A program made the translations under genes and the position numbers. A DNA stretch of 20,244 bases from assembly GCA_023263825.1 (NCBI GenBank), contig JALQUJ010000102.1, forward strand, positions 1 to 20,244, read 5' to 3'. The notes beneath the pieces were generated by a model that was not told the origin of the DNA, searched no databases, and saw only the letters and a program-made list of their open reading frames with translations. The DNA is from Porticoccus sp. (GTDB lineage Bacteria; Pseudomonadota; Gammaproteobacteria; Pseudomonadales; Porticoccaceae). This document shows positions 7,086 through 15,267 of the stretch, in pieces; positions within the stretch are counted from its first letter, which is position 1, and each line of letters opens with the position of its first letter.

Positions 7086-8093
7086 GTGGAGTTTAAAGGA
7101 ACAAGTATTCTTTCGATCAGTCAGTTTGAGCGGGTTGATATCGACAATATCTTCCGGGTTGCTGACCGAATGGAACCCTATGCCCAGCGTCAGAAAATAA
7201 CCAGAGTGTTAGATGGTGCAATTCTTGGCAATATGTTTTTTGAAGCCAGCACCAGAACGCGAATCAGTTTTGGTAGTGCCTTTAATCTGTTAGGTGGTGA
7301 AGTAAGGGAAACTGTGGGGTTTGAGGCTTCGGCGCTGGCTAAAGGTGAATCCTTGCAGGACACCGCCCGGGTTCTTTCTGGCTTTAGCGATATTATTTGT
7401 ATGAGGCATCCTGAACCAGGTTCCGTCGCTGATTTTGCCAGCTCTAGTCGTGTGCCAGTGATTAATGGCGGTGATGGCAGTAATGAGCACCCCAGCCAAG
7501 CATTGCTAGACCTCTATACCATAGAGAAAGAACTAAAAGGCTTGGGTCGTAGCCTTGATGGTTTACGTATCGCCATGATTGGTGATTTGAAGCATGGGCG
7601 GACAGTGCACTCTCTTTGCAAGCTTCTGATGTTATTCAATAGTGTGTCAGTGCAGCTGGTTTCTCCAAAAGAGCTGGCGATGCCGGGGGAAATTGTTGAG
7701 TCCATGCGTCAGGCGGGTATTTCTGTTACGGAGTCCGACAGAATTGAGTCCAGTATTTCCCATGTTGATATTGTTTACTCTACAAGGATTCAGGAAGAAC
7801 GGTTTTCCAGCAAAGATGAGGCTGATCTATATCGAGGGAAGTTTCGCCTAAATCAGGCAATTTACACGTCGAATTGCGAGCCAAATACCGTGATCATGCA
7901 TCCACTACCTAGAGATTCCCGAGCAGAGGCCAATGAGTTGGACAGTGATTTGGATAATAACCCTAATTTAGCTATTTTCCGCCAGACAGATAACGGTTTA
8001 CTCGTTCGTATGGCACTGTTTGCCATGATTTTGGATGTGACCCACTTGGTGGATAAATATGCCTCTGAAGTACTTTGGTATAATCCACGTTAG
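7086..8093 (+). CDS. pyrB: Aspartate carbamoyltransferase catalytic chain
   Basis: Condenses carbamoyl phosphate with L-aspartate to give carbamoyl aspartate, the committed pyrimidine step, in the cytosol. The carbamoyl-phosphate site STRTR is at 55-59, with ALAKGES around Lys86, CMRHPEPGS around Arg107, GDGSNEHPSQALLDL (129-143, His135 and Gln138), HGRTV around Arg172 and MHPLPR (271-276). At 335 residues it belongs to the longer PyrB type, with a C-terminal extension past the E. coli length of about 311. The start is GTG at 7086, preceded by GGGGGAA; a canonical N-terminus (EFKGTSILSISQF) follows. No pyrI regulatory chain and no PyrC-like pseudo-subunit lie next to it, so its assembly type cannot be read from context. 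Confidence 0.96.
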   Translation: MEFKGTSILSISQFERVDIDNIFRVADRMEPYAQRQKITRVLDGAILGNMFFEASTRTRISFGSAFNLLGGEVRETVGFEASALAKGESLQDTARVLSGFSDIICMRHPEPGSVADFASSSRVPVINGGDGSNEHPSQALLDLYTIEKELKGLGRSLDGLRIAMIGDLKHGRTVHSLCKLLMLFNSVSVQLVSPKELAMPGEIVESMRQAGISVTESDRIESSISHVDIVYSTRIQEERFSSKDEADLYRGKFRLNQAIYTSNCEPNTVIMHPLPRDSRAEANELDSDLDNNPNLAIFRQTDNGLLVRMALFAMILDVTHLVDKYASEVLWYNPR

Positions 8094-8103
8094 TTTTATG
8101 GCA

Positions 8104-8141
8104 AGACTAATTGATCAGTATCTTTAGTGCCTCATTAGTCT
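8104..8141 (+). repeat. Inverted repeat between pyrB and the acyltransferase gene
   Basis: AGACTAAT (8104-8111) and ATTAGTCT (8134-8141) form a perfect 8-bp inverted repeat with a 22-nt loop, starting 10 nt after the pyrB stop. There is no T run. It could be an mRNA 3'-end structure or an operator. Otherwise the 156-nt gap holds only the small ORF at 8173. Confidence 0.35.
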
Positions 8142-8172
8142 CCGAATTAAAGTATCTGTTAACGATAATGCA

Positions 8173-8253
8173 ATGATCAGCACTTTGATTGACCTGGCGT
8201 CACCCAAAGAAAAATTAGCATTGATCGAAAAAAAGTTGCCCCATTTATTATGA
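8173..8253 (+). CDS. Possible 26-residue upstream ORF overlapping the acyltransferase start (ATGA)
   Basis: An ATG-started frame of 26 codons (begins MISTLIDLASPKEK, ends KKLPHLL) stops at TGA 8251-8253, so its stop overlaps the ATG at 8250 in the ATGA arrangement typical of translational coupling. No Shine-Dalgarno precedes its own ATG. The frame is open back to a TAG at 8125 without another good start. It may be a coupling leader peptide or chance. Confidence 0.25.
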   Translation: MISTLIDLASPKEKLALIEKKLPHLL

Positions 8254-9401
8254 ATGAATTTGATGATATCCGCCCTTATCGTGATGATGAGGTTCCTGGA
8301 GTACTAACTCGATTATCTGAAAATCGGGAATTTATCGATACTCTTCTTTCTATCAAATACCCCAAAATATTTCGTTGGGCACCCTGGTTATTACGCCCGG
8401 TTATTTCCCGGGCGTTACGACGTGCCTTTAGAAAAATGAGCACGGTGCAGGATCTTCATGATGCCATGAGGGTGAACCTAGAGAACTTGTTGACCGATAT
8501 TGGAACAAAGGTGACGGTATCAGGGTTGGATAGGCTAAATAAGGACACTGCGTATCTGTTTATCAGTAACCACCGTGACATTGCTATGGACCCGGCATTT
8601 GTAAATGTTGCACTTTATGATGATGGGCGAGATACCGTACGTATTGCCATTGGTGATAATTTACTGACTAAAGAGTTCACCTCTGATCTGATACGGGTGA
8701 ATAAAAGCTTTATTGTTAAACGTTCAGTAGCCGGGAGTCGGGAAAAATTGGCGGCGTTAATACAGTTATCCCGCTATATTCGCTATTCACTAACTGAAGA
8801 GAATGCATCTACCTGGATTGCTCAGCGAGAAGGACGGGCAAAGGATGGCATGGATAAAACAGAACCCGCATTATTAAAGATGTTGGCACTGAGCAAGCAA
8901 AAAGAGCAGACTTTTGCTGATGCTATTCGTGAACTCAATGTTGTTCCCGTTGCGATTTCCTATGAATTTGACCCGCTGGATGCGGCCAAGGGAATGGAGC
9001 TTTATGAAAAACAAACGGAAGGTAGTTATGAGAAAGATGAGCATGAGGACTTTCTTAGTATCTACAATGGTATTGTTGGTAGAAAAGGGGCCGTTCATGT
9101 GGCTTTTGGTGAGCCGTTGACAACCAATATTGATTCAGCTGACGATATGGCCACAGCAGTAGATCGTCAGGTCATCAGTAATTATCACCTTCATCCCACT
9201 AACTTTCTTGCTTATAAAAAATTGCATGGGGTGAATTCAATTGTTGATGAATGGAAGGCTGAATTGAGCTGTGATTGGGGAGCAGTAGCCCGTGAATTTG
9301 ATGAGAGAATGAATGTTGTCCCCACCGAGTGTCGTGACATTGTTTTAGGTATGTATGCTAATCCTATTTGCCAAAAATTGAACCTTTCTGACAGTGCTTG
9401 A
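8250..9401 (+). CDS. PlsC-like 1-acyl-glycerol-3-phosphate acyltransferase family protein
   Basis: A 383-residue acyltransferase of the glycerolipid family, probably acting at the inner membrane face on acyl-ACP/CoA and a lysophospholipid or glycerol phosphate. Residues 1-100 form an N-terminal region with a basic amphipathic stretch (residues 36-62, FRWAPWLLRPVISRALRRAF). The acceptor motif is SNHRDIAMDP with His108; Asp lies six residues later (Asp114), so this is HX5D rather than the classical HX4D, while Asp110 is closer. The second block is IVKRSVAGSREKL (155-167), the third QREGRAKDG (192-200) in place of FPEGTRS, and the fourth VVPVAISYE (231-239). The C-terminal 120 residues are extra relative to minimal PlsC. 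It overlaps dinG by 8 nt, so the two are co-transcribed. The exact substrate cannot be told; ATG 8254 is out of frame and not an alternative start. Confidence 0.8.
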   Translation: MNEFDDIRPYRDDEVPGVLTRLSENREFIDTLLSIKYPKIFRWAPWLLRPVISRALRRAFRKMSTVQDLHDAMRVNLENLLTDIGTKVTVSGLDRLNKDTAYLFISNHRDIAMDPAFVNVALYDDGRDTVRIAIGDNLLTKEFTSDLIRVNKSFIVKRSVAGSREKLAALIQLSRYIRYSLTEENASTWIAQREGRAKDGMDKTEPALLKMLALSKQKEQTFADAIRELNVVPVAISYEFDPLDAAKGMELYEKQTEGSYEKDEHEDFLSIYNGIVGRKGAVHVAFGEPLTTNIDSADDMATAVDRQVISNYHLHPTNFLAYKKLHGVNSIVDEWKAELSCDWGAVAREFDERMNVVPTECRDIVLGMYANPICQKLNLSDSA

Positions 9402-11676
9402 TTCGGAACTCAAAGAAGAAATTCAGCAAGGCTATCGACAATTTCTGTCGAGCAATAAACTAAACCCTCGTTTGGGCCAAAAGCAAATGATCGCCGCCAT
9501 CTCCAATGGGTTGGGTGATATTGAAGAAGATGATGCTGGAAATCGGGTATCTGATAATGGCATTTGTGTGGTTGAAGCGGGTACCGGTACCGGTAAGACC
9601 ATTGCCTATTTGTTATCGGTATTACCCATCGCGCGAAAGCTGGGCAAGCAGGTTGTGGTGGCAACCGGAACAGTGGCCCTTCAGGAACAGCTGGTTAATC
9701 GAGATATTCCCTCATTGCTGGAAAGTGCTGGCTGGTGTTCCGATAAAGGTTCAGGCAAAGTTTTAAATCAGAACTCAAATAAAGGTTACAGCATTGCCCT
9801 GGCCAAAGGTCGTGGCCGTTATCTCTGCCCCCTTAGGCTTGAGCAATGCCTGGATACGGCAACCGCAAAAGATAGCGGTGCATTTTTGTTTGAAGATGAA
9901 GTCACTTTTAACCCCGCCAGCCATATTATTGCCAGTTACCGGGCAATGGATAAAGAATTAAAACAGGAAAATTGGCCGGGAGATCGAGATAGCTGGCCTG
10001 AGTCTATTGATGATGTGGATTGGCAACCACTCACTGTGGACCGCCGGCAATGTACCGGCAGGCGTTGTCGCTATATCCGCGAGTGCTGTTTTTTTAAGGC
10101 ACGGGATGAATTGGAAGAATCAGAATGTATTGTTGCTAACCACGATTTGGTTATGGCGGACCTTGCTTTGGGTGGTGGAGTTATATTACCGGCTCCAGAA
10201 AATACCATTTATATCTTTGATGAAGGCCATCGAATTAGTGCTACAGCATTGAATCATTTTTCTGGGCAGTGTCGTTTAAAAAGCACCATAAGTTGGTTGG
10301 GGCGGATTCAAAAGCTGATTGCAGGGCAATTGCCATTGTTAGTGAACACACCCGATATGGCGAATCGTTTGGAAAAAATTGCCGATATTGCTAGTGCATC
10401 TGAAAAATTGCTTGGGATTAGTTATCCCTTATTTGAAAAATTTCTGGACCAGCATGATGCTGATAATGGAATGAGGGGGGTAAGAGGAACGAGAGAAACG
10501 AGCAATTTTAGAGCCAGTGAAGACATCCGCTGGTGCTTTCCCGGTGGTGATCCGGGTGATGAAGTTAGGGAAATGGCTGAGCACATTTCAGAGCATTTGA
10601 GCACTCTGGTTTCCATGCTGGATACACTTTCCAACCAGATCGGTGAAGCTATGGATGAACCTCATTATCCACTGCCCAGGGTCGATTTAGAGCAATTGTT
10701 TCAGCAGGTAGGCGTATGGCAAGGTCGAGTTGAAGGTACGCAACGACTTTGGCAGAGCTATTCACAGGGTGATGCACAGAATGGTAGTAAGAGTGATAGT
10801 AAAAGCAGTGGCGATGAAAACCCAGGTCGAGGTAAAAAGTCTCCTACTGCACGATGGCTGACCCTGGAGGAAAGTGCAGGTGGAAATATGGATATTCGAC
10901 TATCCGCATCACCTACGGATGCTGGTGGTATCTTTCAGGCTAATTTGTGGCAACGTTGCTATGGTGCTGTGATCACTTCTGCAACATTAAGAACATTAGG
11001 TAGTTTTAGTAATTTTCAGCAACGTTGTGGCTTGCCCGGGTATGCTGAATGTACCGCGGTAGAAGGAGCCTTTGATTTTGCTCGAGTGGGTATTTTGTCT
11101 GTGCCTGATATTGGTGTTGATCCCAGCGATGCCCGAGGGCATACAGATGTATTGATTGAGAAAATACCAGAATTGATTGATTGGGATGAAGGTTCTTTGG
11201 TGTTGTTTTCATCCAGAAGGCAAATGGATTTAGTTTGTGAGCAGTTGCCGGCAGAGCATTTAGATCATGTGTTAGTGCAAGGGCAGTGGGGAAATAAGGA
11301 AATTGTACGGCGGCACAAGAAGGCTATTGATCAAGGAGAAGGTAGCGCTATCTTTGGTTTGGCCAGTTTTGCAGAGGGTATGGACTTTCCCGGTGATTAT
11401 TGTCGCCATGTCATTATTGCCAAAATTCCTTTTGCGGTACCGGATGACCCCGTTTACTCGACCTTATCTGAGTGGTTGGAGCAGCAGGGTAGTAACCCAT
11501 TTATGGATTTAATGCTACCGGATGCATCCCTGCGGTTACACCAGGCTTGCGGCAGACTGATTCGTACAGAAACAGATACTGGGCAGGTCACAATTTTAGA
11601 TCGTCGACTTATTACCAAACGTTACGGTAAGCAGCTACTTGCTGATTTGCCACCATTTGGGCGAGATTTTAGTTGA
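9394..11676 (+). CDS. dinG: DinG-family ATP-dependent DNA helicase (Fe-S, XPD-like superfamily 2)
   Basis: A 5'-3' helicase thought to unwind D-loops, R-loops and damaged replication intermediates. Walker A is GTGTGKT (63-69). The iron-sulfur cysteines are Cys145 (YLCPL), Cys220, Cys225 and Cys231 or Cys232, spaced as in E. coli DinG. Walker B reads DEGH (276-279) instead of DEAH. Later motifs are VLFSSRRQM, GLASFAEGMDFPGD and QACGRLIRTETDTG. At 760 residues it is longer than E. coli DinG (716), partly through a low-complexity Ser/Lys/Gly/Asp insert (about 464-485). The start is GTG at 9394, overlapping the acyltransferase stop by 8 nt, which implies translational coupling. It converges on dxs, with only a weak T-rich hairpin between. 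Confidence 0.92.
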   Translation: MLDSELKEEIQQGYRQFLSSNKLNPRLGQKQMIAAISNGLGDIEEDDAGNRVSDNGICVVEAGTGTGKTIAYLLSVLPIARKLGKQVVVATGTVALQEQLVNRDIPSLLESAGWCSDKGSGKVLNQNSNKGYSIALAKGRGRYLCPLRLEQCLDTATAKDSGAFLFEDEVTFNPASHIIASYRAMDKELKQENWPGDRDSWPESIDDVDWQPLTVDRRQCTGRRCRYIRECCFFKARDELEESECIVANHDLVMADLALGGGVILPAPENTIYIFDEGHRISATALNHFSGQCRLKSTISWLGRIQKLIAGQLPLLVNTPDMANRLEKIADIASASEKLLGISYPLFEKFLDQHDADNGMRGVRGTRETSNFRASEDIRWCFPGGDPGDEVREMAEHISEHLSTLVSMLDTLSNQIGEAMDEPHYPLPRVDLEQLFQQVGVWQGRVEGTQRLWQSYSQGDAQNGSKSDSKSSGDENPGRGKKSPTARWLTLEESAGGNMDIRLSASPTDAGGIFQANLWQRCYGAVITSATLRTLGSFSNFQQRCGLPGYAECTAVEGAFDFARVGILSVPDIGVDPSDARGHTDVLIEKIPELIDWDEGSLVLFSSRRQMDLVCEQLPAEHLDHVLVQGQWGNKEIVRRHKKAIDQGEGSAIFGLASFAEGMDFPGDYCRHVIIAKIPFAVPDDPVYSTLSEWLEQQGSNPFMDLMLPDASLRLHQACGRLIRTETDTGQVTILDRRLITKRYGKQLLADLPPFGRDFS

Positions 11677-11751
11677 AGGGTTTGTATATCTGCAGGGAGT
11701 CTTATCTGATGGATGTTTTGTCTGGGGAGCGCAGCTAGAAGAGCTTTTTCT

Positions 11752-13686
11752 TTAGGATGCAGCGCCGTGAATATTTTTTATTTCCCCAAGCCGTTGTTCT
11801 ATGGCTTGCTGAATGCCTTCCACATCTAACCCAGCAGAGGCGAGTTGTTGTTGATGACTTCCATGGTCTACAAATAGGTCGGGAAGGCCGAGATGCATTA
11901 CCGCTACAACAATACCTTCACAGGCTAGGTGCTCACTCACCGCTGCACCTGCTCCACCCTGTATTGTATTTTCTTCCAGCGTGACTAATAGATCGTATTT
12001 GGCTGCCAGTTTATCGATCAAACTTGTATCCAGGGGTTTTACAAAGCGCATGTCGGCGACAGTGGCGTTAAGTTGCTCTGCTACTTCAAGCGCTGAGGGC
12101 AGTAATGTACCAAAGTTGAGAATGGCTATTCGGCTGCCTTCCCGACGGATAACTCCTTTGCCTATGGGCAGTGTTGTCATCTCTTTTTCTATGGTGACTC
12201 CTGGACCTGTACCTCTTGGGTAGCGCACGGCTGATGGCCCTTTATGAATAAAACCGGTATAGAGCATTTGCCGAGTTTCATTTTCATCAGAGGGGGTCAT
12301 CACCACCATATTGGGAATACAGCGAAGATAAGTTAGATCAAAACTACCTGCATGGCTAGGACCATCTTCGCCTACAAGCCCAGCACGATCGATACCAAAC
12401 ATGACATCTAAATCTTGCAGTGCTACATCGTGAATAAGTTGGTCGTAGGCACGCTGTAAAAAAGTTGAATAAATGGCAACAACAGGTTTTATACCTTCAC
12501 AGGCCAATCCTGCAGCCAGGGTAACGGCATGTTGCTCTGCAATGGCTACATCGTGAAAACGTTCAGGAAAGCGTTTGGAAAATTCTACCATTCCCGAGCC
12601 TTCACACATGGCGGGTGTAATACCGACAAGACGAGGCTCTTTTTCTGCCATATCACAGAGCCAATCACCAAATACCTGTTGGTATTTTTTCTTGGGAGGT
12701 GTGATGGTAGCAGCGGATTGAGAAACAGCCACCTTCGGTTTATTTTTTGGCTCAATTTTATTTAGGGCATGGTATCCCACAGGGTCAGCTTCTGCAGGAG
12801 CAAAGCCTTTACCTTTTTGGGTGATGGTGTGAAGCAAAATAGGGCCGGGCAGCGTTTTTAAATTATTAAGTGTTTGCACTAATAAGGGCAGGTTATGGCC
12901 ATCAATAGGGCCAATATAGTTAAAACCCAGTTCTTCAAAAACAATGCCTGGTGCAACCATGGCTTTTAGGTGTTCTTCAGTTTTTCGTACGAAAGTAGCT
13001 GCAGTAGGAACTGAGCGCAGTACTTTTTTCCCGCCTTCGCGAATGGTGTTGTAAAAACGGCTAGACCATATCTTTGAGAAATAAGTGGCAAGACCGCCAA
13101 CATTATGGGAAATCGACATGTTGTTGTCGTTTAAAACTACCAGTAAATTGGCATCAGTATGAGCCGTATGGTTGAGTGCTTCGAATACCATGCCTGCTGT
13201 CATTGCACCATCACCGATAACGGCCACAGTTTTTCTATCTTCACCATTCATGGCTGCTGCCAGAGCCATACCAAGAGCGGCACTAATAGAGGTGCTTGAG
13301 TGCCCAACACCAAAGGTGTCGTATTCACTTTCATCCCGCTTTGGAAATGCAGAAAGCCCCTTTGCTTGGCGGATAGTGGGCATTTGGTCACGTCGGCCTG
13401 TCAGGATTTTATGGGGGTAGGCCTGGTGCCCTACATCCCAAACCAGACGGTCATGGGGGGTGTTTAAAATGTAATGTAGGGCAATGGTTAATTCTATTGT
13501 GCCAAGTCCGGCACCAAAATGCCCGCCGCTTTTCCCGACACTAAACAGCAGATAAGCGCGCAGCTCATCCGCAAGTTCAAGTAGTTGATCCTCATTTAGT
13601 TCCCGTAGGTGAAAGGTGTTCTCAATGGTGTCGAGTAACGGTGTTTCCGGGCGGATCAACGGTATGTCGTTAAAGGTTTTGGCCAT
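11752..13686 (-). CDS. dxs: 1-deoxy-D-xylulose-5-phosphate synthase
   Basis: The thiamine-diphosphate enzyme that condenses pyruvate and glyceraldehyde 3-phosphate, the first step of the MEP isoprenoid pathway; its product also feeds thiamine and pyridoxal synthesis. The 644 residues include His56 in SGGHFGAGLG, the thiamine-binding GDGAMTAG (158-165) through to LNDNNMS, VGHSSTSISAA (127-137) and the catalytic Glu384 in IAEQHAVTLAAG. DRAGLVGEDGPSHAG follows in the pyrimidine-binding domain, then the transketolase C-terminal domain. It is somewhat longer than E. coli Dxs (620), with a linker around 310-336 rich in Lys/Pro/Ala. It is the last gene of xseB-ispA-dxs, 102 nt after ispA. The ATG at 13686 has only a weak ribosome site, but the MAKTFNDIPLI N-terminus is typical. 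Confidence 0.97.
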   Translation of the reverse strand: MAKTFNDIPLIRPETPLLDTIENTFHLRELNEDQLLELADELRAYLLFSVGKSGGHFGAGLGTIELTIALHYILNTPHDRLVWDVGHQAYPHKILTGRRDQMPTIRQAKGLSAFPKRDESEYDTFGVGHSSTSISAALGMALAAAMNGEDRKTVAVIGDGAMTAGMVFEALNHTAHTDANLLVVLNDNNMSISHNVGGLATYFSKIWSSRFYNTIREGGKKVLRSVPTAATFVRKTEEHLKAMVAPGIVFEELGFNYIGPIDGHNLPLLVQTLNNLKTLPGPILLHTITQKGKGFAPAEADPVGYHALNKIEPKNKPKVAVSQSAATITPPKKKYQQVFGDWLCDMAEKEPRLVGITPAMCEGSGMVEFSKRFPERFHDVAIAEQHAVTLAAGLACEGIKPVVAIYSTFLQRAYDQLIHDVALQDLDVMFGIDRAGLVGEDGPSHAGSFDLTYLRCIPNMVVMTPSDENETRQMLYTGFIHKGPSAVRYPRGTGPGVTIEKEMTTLPIGKGVIRREGSRIAILNFGTLLPSALEVAEQLNATVADMRFVKPLDTSLIDKLAAKYDLLVTLEENTIQGGAGAAVSEHLACEGIVVAVMHLGLPDLFVDHGSHQQQLASAGLDVEGIQQAIEQRLGEIKNIHGAAS

Positions 13687-13788
13687 GTATCTGGTATCCG
13701 AAATTCGGGTTGCATATTACACCAAAATGACGGTAGAGGCTTTTTCAGTGAGTGTTATTTAATGATACTGATTATTCGCTGGGTTAAA

Positions 13789-14691
13789 TCAGTGATCTCG
13801 GGACACAATATAGTCCGCAACGGCTCGAAGTTGATTGGCTTGATGGTTGAAAATGGAAAGTGCATTTATGGCTTGGGTGTGTAATTGCTGCGCTTTTTCT
13901 TTTGCGCCATCTAGGCCAAGTAGTGCAGTGTAGGTAGGTTTATTCAGGGCTTGGTCGGCGCCTTGTTGTTTTCCAAGTACAGAGGTATCGCCGATGACAT
14001 CAAGAATGTCGTCCTGTACTTGAAAAGCTAACCCTATAGCACGGCCATAAGTTTCCAGGGCAGAAAGCTGATCTGTTGTCACATTGCCGGTTGATAAGGC
14101 TCCCATCGTAATACTGGCCAGAATCATTTCCCCCGTTTTTTTATGGTGCATATGTTCCAATTGTTGCAAATTAAGCGTTTGATCAACGGATGAAATATCA
14201 ATGGCTTGGCCTTCAACCATGCCGTATGCACCAGCCGCTTTTGCCAGACAGACAATTAGCTGAAGTGAAGTTTCAGGTTGGATATGCTGCAATTTAGTGA
14301 GCTGTTCAAAGGCGAGTGACTGTAGAGCGTCACCAGCTAGGATAGCCGTTGCTTCATCATATTTGATATGACAGGTTGGTTTGCCTCGGCGTAAATCATC
14401 GTCATCCATGGCAGGTAAGTCATCATGGATTAATGAATAGGCATGGATTAATTCCACTGAAGAGGCAACCAAATCAGTATCTTGGTTGATCCCTCCCAAA
14501 GCCTCGGCTGCAGCGTAGGATAAAACAGGACGAATGCGTTTTCCGCCGTTAAGTACACTGTATCGCAGGGCACTCTTTAGTTGGCTTGAGGAGCAGGTAG
14601 AATCTTCTGGAGCTGGAAGTAAATAATCGAGTTTTTTGTTGATTCGTTGTTGGCAAGCCCGCAAAAAATCTGAAAAAGATTGTTCTGCCAT
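13789..14691 (-). CDS. ispA: Geranyl/farnesyl diphosphate synthase
   Basis: Adds isopentenyl diphosphate to dimethylallyl and geranyl diphosphate to make farnesyl diphosphate, precursor of undecaprenyl phosphate and quinone side chains. The 300 residues match E. coli IspA (299). Visible motifs are GGKRIRPVL (49-57), the first Asp-rich motif DDLPAMD (90-96) followed by DDDLRRGKPTCH, KKTGEMI (184-190), and the second Asp-rich motif QVQDDILD (224-231) followed by the Lys/Thr of NKPTY. Tyr85 lies five residues before the first motif, where FPP synthases often carry an aromatic residue. It starts 11 nt after xseB with AAGAGAA as ribosome site, so it is co-transcribed with xseB. Confidence 0.97.
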   Translation of the reverse strand: MAEQSFSDFLRACQQRINKKLDYLLPAPEDSTCSSSQLKSALRYSVLNGGKRIRPVLSYAAAEALGGINQDTDLVASSVELIHAYSLIHDDLPAMDDDDLRRGKPTCHIKYDEATAILAGDALQSLAFEQLTKLQHIQPETSLQLIVCLAKAAGAYGMVEGQAIDISSVDQTLNLQQLEHMHHKKTGEMILASITMGALSTGNVTTDQLSALETYGRAIGLAFQVQDDILDVIGDTSVLGKQQGADQALNKPTYTALLGLDGAKEKAQQLHTQAINALSIFNHQANQLRAVADYIVSRDH

Positions 14692-14702
14692 TAGTAATTC
14701 TC

Positions 14703-14951
14703 TTAGTCGCTTTCTGGCTCGAAAGACTCTTGTTCAAAAATTTTGGGCTTGTCTGACCCCTTGGTTAGCATTTCTACTTTAAGTTCAGCATCTTTGAGTG
14801 CTTTTTGGCACTCACGAGTAATCTTGATGCCTTCTTCAAATGCTTCAAGTGAATCTTCCAGACTTAAAGTCCCTTTCTCCATATCATTAACAAGTGATTC
14901 AAGCTGATTAAGCTTTTTCTCAAAATCAATGGATTTCTTGCGAGCGGCCAC
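14703..14951 (-). CDS. xseB: Exodeoxyribonuclease VII small subunit
   Basis: Small subunit of exonuclease VII, which with XseA degrades single-stranded DNA from both ends. I place the start at GTG 14951 rather than at a further upstream ATG: GGAGGAAT sits directly before the GTG, and the protein then begins VAARKKSIDFEKKLNQLE, as XseB proteins do. This gives 82 residues (E. coli 80). The two-helix core reads FEKKLNQLESLV and GTLSLEDSLEAFEEGI, followed by a long helix and an acidic tail (EQESFEPESD). First gene of the xseB-ispA-dxs operon; a possible -10, TATAAA on the minus strand (15009-15014), lies upstream without a good -35. Confidence 0.94.
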   Translation of the reverse strand: MAARKKSIDFEKKLNQLESLVNDMEKGTLSLEDSLEAFEEGIKITRECQKALKDAELKVEMLTKGSDKPKIFEQESFEPESD

Positions 14952-15040
14952 TGTAAATTCCTCCAAAAACCAAGGTGCAACACTAACTGAGCAGCGGTAT
15001 AGGGTCAATTTATACAAAGCCTTTTTCTGAGTTGATCCAA

Positions 15041-15058
15041 TGTAGGAGATTTCCTACA
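15041..15058 (+). promoter_or_regulatory. GacA/UvrY/LetA-type response-regulator box
   Basis: The perfect palindrome TGTAGG-N6-CCTACA, embedded in a 22-bp inverted repeat (15039-15060, arms AATGTAGGA/TCCTACATT), matches the TGTAAG-N6-CTTACA upstream activating sequence that GacA-family regulators use in front of RsmY/RsmZ/CsrB genes. Its centre is about 65 nt before the inferred start of the GGA-rich RNA, the usual distance for that activator. It also lies about 90 nt from xseB on the other strand, but is far more meaningful for the RNA. Confidence 0.75.
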
Positions 15059-15114
15059 TTAAAAGCAGAAAAAGGCCAATAGTTACTTGGAGGCAAAAGG
15101 CGGATAGTTGATAT

Positions 15115-15252
15115 GGCAAGGATGCTACTGCACATGGAGGTGTAGTTACATGGAAGAACAAGGATGTTGAGTTCTTTTGCACAACGCTTGGAAAGCAATT
15201 TCCTATACTGCCTTGAAGCCCTGATGCATTTATGTATCAGGGCTTTATTTTT
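15115..15252 (+). ncRNA. RsmY/RsmZ/CsrB-like CsrA(RsmA)-sequestering small RNA
   Basis: A region without an ORF that carries repeated GGA motifs in small hairpins and ends in a strong terminator. GCA-AGGA-TGC is at 15116-15125. A 7-bp hairpin with loop ATGGAG is at 15127-15146. ACATGGAAG lies single-stranded or in a GTT/AAC loop (15148-15156). AACA-AGGA-TGTT is at 15157-15168 and contains ACAAGGATGT, a match to the CsrA SELEX consensus. A further GGA is at 15190, in a GGAAA/TTTCC pairing. Spacing of 10-28 nt suits binding by CsrA dimers. With the terminator at 15216-15252 the RNA is about 140 nt, in the RsmY/RsmZ range. The 5' end is inferred (weak -10 GATAGT at 15103-15108, activator dependent) and uncertain by about 10 nt. 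By family knowledge it would titrate CsrA/RsmA under a GacS/GacA-like two-component system; neither csrA nor gacA is in the window. Confidence 0.8.
15216..15252 (+). terminator. Intrinsic terminator of the CsrA-sponge RNA
   Basis: Arms AAGCCCTGAT/ATCAGGGCTT (15216-15225/15236-15245) with a 10-nt loop are followed by TATTTTT. No protein gene lies upstream on this strand, so the terminator itself points to an RNA gene. Confidence 0.9.
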
Positions 15253-15267
15253 CCCTTTTTATTTTTG

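Noticed and set aside
11677..11751. Terminator between the convergent dinG and dxs genes
   Set aside because: Only a 4-bp AGCT/AGCT stem before a T-rich stretch; too weak to call, although some termination here is expected.
14952..15017. Longer N-terminus of XseB starting at an ATG at 15017
   Set aside because: The extra 22 residues are unlike XseB, and a GGAGGA ribosome site lies exactly before the GTG at 14951.
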